From contig CM053333.1 of NCBI GenBank assembly GCA_028583605.1, forward strand, positions 25,213,302 through 25,277,301: a DNA stretch of 64,000 nt, in the 5' to 3' direction. Within the stretch, counting starts at the first letter, position 1. Every line of letters starts with the position of its first letter. The notes below the pieces were generated by a model that was not told the DNA's origin, did not search any database, and saw only the letters and a program-made list of their open reading frames with translations. The DNA comes from Dastarcus helophoroides (lineage: Eukaryota; Arthropoda; Insecta; Coleoptera; Bothrideridae). The position numbers and the translations under genes are program-made. This document shows positions 58,501 through 64,000 of the stretch, piece by piece.

Positions 58501-61500
58501 AATTATGAAAAAAGGTCGATTATTTGCAAAAACTGAATAAGGTGACAAAAGATCAAACTTTTCAAATTCGAAATTCGGAAAATGTTAGAAATTTCTAAAA
58601 GTTGAAGTTTTCAAAAAAAAAAGATAAAAATTTTCGGGTTAGAAATTTAAATGAGCGAGTCGAAATGTACAAAGAGTCAAAATTTCGAGAAAAAGACTAA
58701 ATTTAAACAAAAATTGAAGTTTTCAAAAAAATATCACAATTTTGAAAAAGGTTGAAATTTTTAAAGTGGAAATTTTCTAAACTGACATAATTTTAAAACA
58801 GTCAAAATTAAACAAAAACGAACTTTTTAAAAATCGGAATTTTCAAAAAGCTCGTCTTTTCAATATTTTAACAAAAAAAATGTTACAATTTTGAAAAAAG
58901 TCGAAATTTTTAAAGTGGAAATTTTCCGAATTGTCATAATTTTCAAAATAATCAAAATTTTGAAAAGACTAACTACTTGAAAATGGCAATTTTCAAAAAT
59001 TAGAAGGTGAAAATTTGGAAAAATGTGAACATTTTTGAAAATTTGAAAAAACATTGAAATTTTCAATAACTTCGAAATTTGTAAGTCAAAAAAACTGAAA
59101 TTTTCAAAAGAAGTGAAGTTAATTATTAAAAAGAGTCAGAATTTTCAAAAAACATCAAAATATTCAAAAAGGGTGTTCTTAAAACAAGAATTTTGAAAAA
59201 AAAAGAAATTTAAAAAAAAGCAAAATTTTCAAAGAAAAATTCAAAATCTGAAGAAAGTTTAAATTTTGGGAATCGAAAATTTCAAGTCGGAAATTTGAGA
59301 AAAAGTCAAAATTTTTGGGAAAAGTACCGAAGGTGAAAATTTTGAAGTGTGAGAAATTTGAAAAAGACGACAAATGCAAACATTTCGAATCGTCAAAAAA
59401 TTCAAATTTGAAAAAAAGTAACAAATTCTCAATAGAAGTCGAATTTTCAACTGTATAAACCCTTAAGTGTGGACATTTCATTTTTATAACATTAGCTGAA
59501 CATGGGGTCTCACACATTCCTATATTTGAGGGAAAATTTGGACTGCAAATACTAATAAAATTGACAAACTAGGGCTGTGAGAAGATAAATAGTTCTTAAA
59601 TGAAAGGATTTACAGTATAAAATTCAACTTTTATAATGGGGACTATAATTATTGGCAAAAAGCCGTAAACGAGATGTATTGATTCTCAAAAATCACAGAA
59701 CCCAAGGAGTCTGTGAAACCCCTTGTCCACACTTGGAGATTAATTAAATAATAAATTTAAATTCGAAATGTTCAGTTGAAGAGTGACTGTCGTTGTCATG
59801 TCATTGTCAGTTTCGTGCTGACATCGTGTTGGTGACGTGTCGAAGATATTTAAGAATGTCCAAGCAACTAAAAATTTTTATGTAAACATTTTATTATGGA
59901 TTAATACAACATCTAAGTAGATCTGTATAGTGCAATTATAGTGGGTCACATCACAAATACAATATGCTCTGATTAACATTTTTATGAAGACGACAAATTT
60001 GGCGGCCTACGCACGCAATACAACACCGGTAAAAACGCTCTTTCCTCAAAAACAGGATTCTGAGCAGTAACTGCGATTGTTTCAACCAGAGTTGCTGCCC
60101 CAAACCCTGACTGTAAGAAACTGTTTTTGACGTGAGTTAGAACAAACCTCTAAACTCAATCAATTTGTTTTTTAATTTTAAAGGATTTTAAAATTTTTAC
60201 GCTTGGGGACCCCACATGACTTAATCCGTCACTATTCGTAACATCATAGAATTACTAACTCTTTCCTGTTGTAGAAGGCTTGTTGGATGCCTTGACCATG
60301 ATGTACGTCATAATCCAGAACTAAAACTTTCTGAACCAGGTTTTTCCTTAAACATCTTTCTACACCTATTGCGACATTATTGAAAAAACAATAACCATTA
60401 AATTCGCTATGCATGGCATGATGACCTGGCGGTCTTATTATTGCTATTCCATTATGGGCCAGACCTCTCGCGACATCTTCGATCAATCTAACCGCATTCG
60501 TAAGAGCGAACAATGCGGATTCGAAAGTGCCCTAATTAACATCAACGATATTAGACAAGCTCAAACGGTTAACATCACCTTTACCTGAGTAAAATAAACG
60601 GCATCATATTTGGTTGCTTCTTTTTCTAACTTCTCTAAACTATTTAAATGTGATATCTTTTCTAATTCATTATATAACTTAAGGGAATGTATAAGTTGAA
60701 CATCGTCTTTTGTACAAAGTTCGTTTTTTTGGACTGTTTTTAAATGGAATCTCTGTAGTAACCCATACTTGGATAACCTGGAAAAAATATAATAGTACAG
60801 TAACAACTGCTTTTTGTTGAGTTATATTTGATGCTCAAACAGAACTAAGTTGAAACAAAATTACTTAATCATAGGCCACAGTGATTAGTTCAGTGCTCTA
60901 GTCGTTATCTCTGATTTAGACGATATTTGAATGTTAGAAATTCATTCTATAATGAACACATTAGAATTTATAGTGTACAATTAAAAATAAATACAATTAC
61001 TAAAATATCGACATGTCACACTGACACCGTGACTTTACCAAGATAATATACATATATCTACATGATTAAATGTCGTTATATTGCAGATCATTGGTGTAGA
61101 GTAGTGGACAGATCTTTTTATGAGTGGACCAAGGAAGAAGAAATATAGCAGTCCTGCATGTCGTAAATTTCAAATAAATTAAATAAAGTTTAAAATCAAA
61201 ATAAGATTACACAAAAAACAAATTTTGGCAAACATGTAACTGCACTAACGATTCTCTTGATTTTGCATTTATTTAATTTTTGATTGATATTAATTATTTA
61301 TTTTGTCTGTCATATTTGTTGTATTATTTTCCCAGTTTCCATTATTATATTTTGCATTGTCACTTTGACCTCCTATGCTTCATTGCTATCTTAGTTTAAA
61401 TATTAGTCGCCTATTATCAGAGTAGCTTCTATTTGCAGATCTTTATCTTGCGTTTTGACTTGATTTAATTTCAAGGATTGTTTCTTCCTTTGTTTATTTT

Positions 61501-62258
61501 GTTCATTACACACTTATTGAGATATATTACAATTTCTACTCTATACCAATAAAATTTCTCGTTTAAGACTCATCAACTCCCATAATGAAACCCTGAATTA
61601 TGACAGTAAAAAAGCTGTACCATGCAACTGCACATGTATGTGATTTTTCCAGTGCTCGGCGGAAAACATTGTAACCTCTTTAAGCAATAAATAGTTTACA
61701 AATATCTAAAAAGAAGCGCTTTTCCGTCAAATTACCCGACTCAACTTGAGCATTAAAAATGTAGTATTTATATAATAACTTGAGCATTAAAAATGTAGTA
61801 TTTATATAATAACAATAGATATTCCAGTTAAACATCTGCCATTCCTAAAATTACAAATTTATAACATTATATATGAAAACTGTCTCACGCCCTAATACCA
61901 ATTATTAAACAATCGATTACTTTTAACAAACACTAGTACATTTAAAAGATACTAAACTCACTTTTCTAATATACACATCACACGATTTGGGTTCTCCGGG
62001 TGGTTTTTGTCCCACGGATTGGAATGTTTTGTATCGGGGGATAAATCTGTATACAAAATCGATCTTTTCCGCCTTTGGGGTAAGCAATTCACTACTTTGT
62101 CATAAGGATCAGACACAAAAACGTCCCTTGTTAATGAATTTCCCGCATCCATCATTTCTTTTTTCCGTTGTAGCATAATTTCCTTAAGTGAGGGCTGAAA
62201 TGGGTAGGTATTTTATATTTGTATTTTGGGATAGTATTCAACAAACCTTTGATTCCAT
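37022..62258 (-). CDS. HDAC6: HDAC6, tandem-domain histone/tubulin deacetylase (whole gene, 10 coding exons)
   Basis: HDAC6 is a mainly cytoplasmic class IIb zinc deacetylase acting on tubulin and other proteins. The exon chain 62258-62247, 62194-61962, 60777-60585, 60531-60260, 51775-51523, 51470-51033, 50998-50819, 45437-45124, 45074-44879, 37543-37022 is in frame with GT-AG introns and yields about 870 residues. Domain 1 (about residues 50-410) has RPPGHH (His 183-184), DYDVHH (Asp 221, His 223), AGYDA (Asp 314) and EGGY (Tyr 354); domain 2 (about 480-820) has RPPGHH (His 601-602), DFDIHH (Asp 639, His 641), AGFDA (Asp 732) and EGGYN (Tyr 772). Both look catalytically complete. The usual C-terminal UBP zinc finger is missing. 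Short introns measure 49-53 nt, apart from one of 34 nt or, alternatively, 58 nt. Confidence 0.93.
37560..43755. repeat. A-polar repeat in HDAC6 intron 9
   Basis: GTCGAAATTTTCAAAAAA-type units, U-rich in the sense of HDAC6 transcription. Longer-order copies are visible: a block with GAAATGCTGAAAAA, GTTAAAATTTT and AAGCCC.TTTTC recurs at about 38440, 38990 and 39560, and a block with ACGCCAATATTTCAAAA and TCACAATTTTAATA recurs at about 40130, 40440, 40770 and 41090. Lys/Phe-rich frames are compositional. Not coding. Confidence 0.8.
43759..44607. mobile_element. Non-autonomous TIR element in HDAC6 intron 9
   Basis: Terminal inverted repeats ATCCACATCAATAAAAAA (43766) and its complement ending at 44600 frame about 840 bp without a transposase; the next inward block TTGTGCGTTG is also inverted. 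An inner inverted repeat (about 43985-44098, arms AAATTTTTATTTGTGGG) and a separate nested element (44181-44483) make it a mosaic. Inserted between repeat units on both sides. Confidence 0.8.
44181..44483. mobile_element. Nested MITE-like element
   Basis: About 27-bp inverted repeats, TATTTAATACTTCTATATTG (44183) and its complement ending at 44483, enclose 250 bp of mixed sequence. TTACAAC on the left and TTACAGC on the right may be a decayed target duplication. It lies inside the TIR element at 43759-44607, so it is the younger insertion. Confidence 0.7.
44879..45074 (-). CDS. HDAC6: HDAC6 exon 9, zinc ligands of domain 2
   Basis: Acceptor AATTTTAG. Reads [18 protein letters not shown] (Asp and His zinc ligands), then [16 protein letters not shown] and [16 protein letters not shown], followed by a strong donor GTAAGT. 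A 7.3-kb intron filled with repeats separates it from the last exon. Confidence 0.93.
45124..45437 (-). CDS. HDAC6: HDAC6 exon 8, domain 2 first catalytic motifs
   Basis: After acceptor TTCTTTTCAG the exon reads [20 protein letters not shown], then [20 protein letters not shown] with the active-site His pair of domain 2, and [17 protein letters not shown]. Donor GTTAGT splits an Arg codon AG|A. The next intron is 49 nt. Confidence 0.92.
47335..47490. mobile_element. Palindromic repeat, family A (in HDAC6 intron 7)
   Basis: Left end GTGGTGGAACGAACTGGTCC and body CTTGCCCCCTTAAAG match family A. The right arm is missing: after the ribozyme-like core, the sequence GAACGCGTTAGAGC is repeated in reverse and then merges with the A-polar repeat. 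Confidence 0.7.
47428..47475 (-). ncRNA. Hammerhead-like ribozyme motif, family A (second copy)
   Basis: On the minus strand: CTGAAGA (47467-47461), one extra T, perfect helix II GATAGC/GCTATC with loop TTG, GAAAC (47444-47440), minimal helix III GC loop, GTT and AGAG. Helix I is weak (CTCC against AGAG, one mismatch at the core). It lies in the sense orientation of HDAC6, inside intron 7. Confidence 0.45.
50819..50998 (-). CDS. HDAC6: HDAC6 exon 7, linker and start of domain 2
   Basis: Follows acceptor TTTTCAG. Reads [20 protein letters not shown], then [19 protein letters not shown], the counterpart of the W..HPE.P.R opening in domain 2, with Ser replacing the usual His-Pro context. Ends SEIQ at the weak donor GTGCCT; the join to exon 8 is supported by frame and by alignment order. 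A 5.4-kb intron follows. Confidence 0.82.
51033..51470 (-). CDS. HDAC6: HDAC6 exon 6, end of domain 1 and linker
   Basis: Starts [13 protein letters not shown] and carries [16 protein letters not shown] with the catalytic Tyr of domain 1, then GDPCPML and a helical end ([16 protein letters not shown]). The remainder is linker. The 3' boundary is uncertain: donor GTTAGT at 51032 gives a 34-nt intron, whereas donor GTATTG at 51063 with acceptor TCTAG (51006) gives a 58-nt intron and a protein eight residues shorter. Confidence 0.85.
51523..51775 (-). CDS. HDAC6: HDAC6 exon 5
   Basis: Acceptor ACATTTTAG. Reads [33 protein letters not shown] and [20 protein letters not shown] with the third zinc ligand in AAGYDA. 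Ends GCPE before the donor GTAAGG; a 52-nt intron follows. These are central strands of domain 1. Confidence 0.93.
51790..51895. repeat. Transposon-end-like sequence next to HDAC6 exon 5
   Basis: AGTGGCGGATTAATC...GGGTCCCCAAGC followed by TTTTAAAATATCC. An inverted relative is found at the other end of the same intron (60175-60240: GGGGACCCCAC, ACTTAATCCGTCACT). It could be the end of a DNA transposon. Confidence 0.45.
52252..52443. mobile_element. MITE-like inverted repeat element
   Basis: Arms of about 60 bp: TATATTCCTGTTATTTCATA (52255) with GCGCGAAAATTT against TTTTCGCGCTATGAAATGGC and AGGAATATG (ends 52440). About 65 bases lie between the arms. Non-coding; in HDAC6 intron 4. Confidence 0.8.
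52500..59455. repeat. A-polar repeat in HDAC6 intron 4
   Basis: Same degenerate unit, U-rich in the sense of HDAC6. A 459-461-bp unit is tandemly repeated at 57247, 57708 and (partly) 58166, nearly identical between the first two copies. A block around 54600-55130 recurs at 55130-55700 with moderate divergence. No gene. Confidence 0.8.
57247..58330. repeat. Tandem repeat, 460-bp unit
   Basis: Two nearly identical copies (57247-57707, 57708-58165) and a third, shorter and more diverged one. They share TCAATGGTTTTAGAAATCTA and CACAA.GTTTACAAAGCTTTTAAG. The identical minus-strand frames at 57452-57652 and 57911-58111 result from this duplication and are not genes. Confidence 0.9.
59456..60240. 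other. HDAC6 intron 4 proximal part, mixed sequence
   Basis: Mixed composition. CCTTAAGTGTGGACA near 59460 and TGTCCACACTTGGAG near 59730 are inverted relatives and may be ends of a small DNA element of about 280 bp with internal GGGGTCTCACA and TGAAACCCC. The rest shows nothing recognisable until the transposon-like end at 60175-60240 next to exon 4. Confidence 0.4.
60260..60531 (-). CDS. HDAC6: HDAC6 exon 4, first catalytic motifs of domain 1
   Basis: Reads [19 protein letters not shown], then [20 protein letters not shown] with the active-site His pair, and [18 protein letters not shown] with zinc ligands Asp and His. I placed the donor at GTTAGT (60259) rather than at GTAATT six bases later (60256), because only GTTAGT keeps frame with exon 5 (GA|C, Asp) and gives the same spacing to the next strand as in other HDAC6 proteins. 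The next intron is 8.5 kb. Confidence 0.92.
60585..60777 (-). CDS. HDAC6: HDAC6 exon 3
   Basis: Follows the acceptor TTTTTTCCAG; its first G completes the Lys codon from exon 2. Reads [13 protein letters not shown], then [18 protein letters not shown] (the family's H-S-x-x-Y element) and YDAVYFTQ before the donor GTAAAG. It forms the helical N-terminal third of domain 1. The following intron has 53 nt. Confidence 0.9.
60778..61961 (-). other. HDAC6 intron 2
   Basis: 1.18-kb intron of ordinary AT-rich composition, without the polar repeat that fills the larger introns. It holds a perfect 34-bp tandem duplication (61743-61776 and 61777-61810, unit AACTTGAGCATTAAAAATGT and so on). No other feature seen. 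Confidence 0.7.
61962..62194 (-). CDS. HDAC6: HDAC6 exon 2, N-terminus and start of domain 1
   Basis: Begins [15 protein letters not shown], then ILYTDLSP and [19 protein letters not shown], which correspond to the opening of HDAC6 deacetylase domain 1 (the dense W(D/N)..HPE.P.R motif). The acceptor is TTTCAG at 62200-62195 and the donor GTGAGTT (61961-61955) splits a Lys codon AA|G. Confidence 0.88.
62247..62258 (-). CDS. HDAC6: HDAC6 exon 1, 12-nt start exon (predicted)
   Basis: ATG GAA TCA AAG followed by the donor GTTTGT. A 52-nt intron (62246-62195) links it in frame to exon 2, a length matching the gene's other short introns. I prefer it because exon 2 stays open upstream of its first ATG (62176) as far as an acceptor TTTCAG. 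Alternatively translation starts at 62176. Confidence 0.6.
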
Positions 62259-62994
62259 TATTGCGTGGGACGAATTGTCTTACTAAAAACGTAGAGATAT
62301 TTTTCAATTTATTACAGTAAGTAACACTGAGAGAGCTGTTTAGTGAAGACTACACCAAAAACTAATAAAACGCTTGTCAATGGTCACACTTACCCCCTAT
62401 TTGTTTATAAACCTCAAACAGGTGCTCCTAATGGATTACATGGGTTGTTGAGAGTGCGCGTAGCTCATTAAATTAACATATTTAACACTGACAATGAAAT
62501 ATGACTAAAAATAAACAAAAATATACAAGGACATTTATTGACATGTATAATTATAGGTTAACACTCATTGACATATTGTATTTTACAAAGAATATGACCT
62601 TGAATCTCTATGACCAAACAAGGAACATTCAATAAATATGGAGAACATTTATTTGCAACCTTGAAAATCGTTTTATTACGATACCATTGGTCCTGAATCA
62701 AAATTTGAAAATGGATTATTTATTTAAATAAATTCACAAATATTTTGTGCAAAATACCTAAGACATCAATGCTTAAGAAAGATGATAAATATCATCTTGT
62801 TAAGTCAGTGGTATTCCAATAAGGAGTCACCATCTCTATGGGAGTCACTGCATTAATATTACAAAACAGCTTTGTCGTTTAACTACTCATAGATAGGTGG
62901 CGTATGCCGCTGATAAATCGTACAGTCAGGTCCGTAGCCAGGAATTTTCTTCGAAAGAGGCCCTGATCTCTACAAACGATGCGGTCTATTGTAC
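62259..62994. other. Upstream region of HDAC6
   Basis: Should contain the 5' UTR and promoter of HDAC6. No TATA box or initiator was convincing. Near 62937 the words CCGTAGCCAGGAATTTTCTT resemble the transposon-like text at 11083. Confidence 0.4.
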
Positions 62995-63234
62995 AGGGGT
63001 TCTCAACCGATGGTACGCGTACCTCTTGAGGGTACAGAAAAATTTGTAGGGGCCATTCGCTTAGTTACTAAAAAGTATGTAAAAACAGAATTTAATTGTA
63101 ATGAAATTTGTTGAGTAATGATTTAAAACTGATAAATCAATAAAGTAGCAACCAAGATAACGAAGGCTTCCACGGCCAGAGTCAGTACAGGATATACTTC
63201 TTCCGGGATTAGACCGTGTCAAAGCATTACTAAA

Positions 63235-63285
63235 AGTGTTCGACGTTTCGCCCACCATCGTAGGGGGTTTCTCCAGGAACAAAGA
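63235..63285 (-). ncRNA. Hammerhead-like motif, family B (mutated)
   Basis: On the minus strand GTTC, CTGGAGA (63276-63270), helix II CCC/GGG type, GAAAC (63249-63245), GTC and GAAC. The invariant A of CTGA is G here, so this copy should be inactive. Confidence 0.4.
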
Positions 63286-63362
63286 AAAGAAACAATAAAT
63301 AAAAAGAGAAATATAAGGGAATATACAAAAATGAAAAGGCCAATTTCGTTGTTTTTGTTTTT

Positions 63363-63410
63363 TCTTTGTTTCTGAAGAAGCCCCTAAATGGTGGGCGAAA
63401 CGTCGAACCT
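63363..63410 (+). ncRNA. Hammerhead-like motif, family B (copy 3)
   Basis: CTGAAGA (63372-63378), one extra A, helix II GCCC/GGGC, GAAAC (63397-63401), GTC with predicted cut after 63404, and GAAC pairing with GTTT before the core (one wobble). It preserves all catalytic bases. Confidence 0.45.
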
Positions 63411-63769
63411 TTTAGTAGTTCTTTGACACGGTCCAATCCCGGAAGAAGTATATCCTGTACTAAGTAGCAAACAAAGTTATAATTTACAGCTGTATTTGAT
63501 GATGAACTTTGTAAACAAAAATCAGAATTCCCACAACTGATTAATAAAAGCTTTGTTACAAACTGTGCATTACAAAAAAATGTTTTTAATTTGAATTATC
63601 TATTCGAAATTAAACTTTTGCAGTTTAACAGTTAAACTTTGCGGATATGTATAGTTAATGATACACAAAAGGTGCTCGTAGGTTGAGAACTCCCCTGTAT
63701 TAGGGCGACGTCCCGGCGTGAATACTGTAAATTTGATTTTATGATCAGTGTTGGATTAATCACGCAGCA

Positions 63770-64000
63770 AGGGAATTTTAACTTCTAAAGTTTCGACATT
63801 TTACCACATTTTCCATTTTTTAAAATCTTTGTTATTTTATATGTCGACACTTTTTCCAATTTTGACTTTTTTCAAAATTTCTCCTTTATCTTGAACATTT
63901 TATTAAAATGTATACTTTTTTGAAAATTTCGACCTTTTTAAAAAATATTAGTTTCCAACATTTTTCGAAATAACTTTTTTTTTAATTTTGCGCTTCTCTG
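63770..64000. repeat. T-polar AT-rich repeat
   Basis: Beginning of another repeat field with TTTCGACATTTTACC and GAAAATTTCGACC words, T-rich on the plus strand, reversed in polarity relative to the field inside HDAC6. Confidence 0.6.

Larger units (their letters stand above)
63152..63461. mobile_element. Family B inverted pair with target-site duplication
   Basis: A minus-oriented copy (about 63152-63290) and a plus-oriented copy (63352-63461) face each other across 60 bp. AAGTAGCAA flanks the pair on both sides (63143-63151 and 63462-63470), so both copies entered as a single inverted unit. Each contains GGAAGAAGTATATCCTGTAC and a hammerhead-like motif. Confidence 0.75.
62995..63697. mobile_element. 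hAT-like non-autonomous DNA element
   Basis: Ends CAGGGGTTCTCAACC (62995) and, inverted, GGTTGAGAACTCCCCTG (63681-63697) resemble hAT terminal repeats. There is no transposase in the 700 bp. No clean 8-bp duplication flanks it (CTATTGTA against TATTAGGG). A palindromic family B element has inserted into it. Confidence 0.7.

Overview
The window looks like arthropod (probably insect) nuclear DNA. It is very AT-rich, it carries one intron-containing gene with typical 49-53 nt short introns alongside three introns of 5-8.5 kb, and the rest is transposon debris and low-complexity repeats. No bacterial-type operons, rRNA, tRNA or CRISPR arrays were seen.

The only host gene recognised is HDAC6, on the minus strand, with ten coding exons from a 12-nt start exon (62258) to a stop codon at 37022. 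The spliced model is in frame throughout and gives about 862-870 residues: a short N-terminus and two complete class IIb deacetylase domains, both with the zinc-binding His/Asp residues and the catalytic Tyr. The C-terminal ubiquitin-binding zinc finger usual in HDAC6 is absent from this transcript model. One junction (exon 6/7) is ambiguous.

Layout: 1-3840, mixed sequence and a 5'-truncated LINE (-) with a palindromic ribozyme-like repeat nested beside it; 3841-9640, T-polar AT repeat interrupted by a retrozyme-like element (4297-4914), a CT/GA microsatellite and a mixed-sequence island; 9641-12940, mixed island, two tandem duplications and a transposase fragment; 12950-16590, two RNase H-bearing LINEs tail to tail; 16960-17610, a long palindrome and a hammerhead ribozyme; 17640-18960, mixed; 18960-30300, A-polar repeat with embedded hairpins and ribozyme repeats; 30330-32400, T-polar repeat; 32810-36690, purine tract containing a second LINE copy with its endonuclease region; 37022-62258, HDAC6, whose large introns hold A-polar (U-rich in the transcript) repeats and MITE-like elements; 62995-63697, a hAT-like element with a palindromic insertion.

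The most striking content is a set of hammerhead self-cleaving ribozyme motifs in four unrelated repeat families (at least nine motif copies, some decayed). Two families have the full canonical core with a minimal 2-bp helix III, and one of these forms a 466-nt unit bounded by two ribozymes in direct repeat with a likely 12-bp target-site duplication, as expected for a retrozyme or Penelope-type retroelement. All assignments were made by eye; no database search, folding program or transcript data was used.
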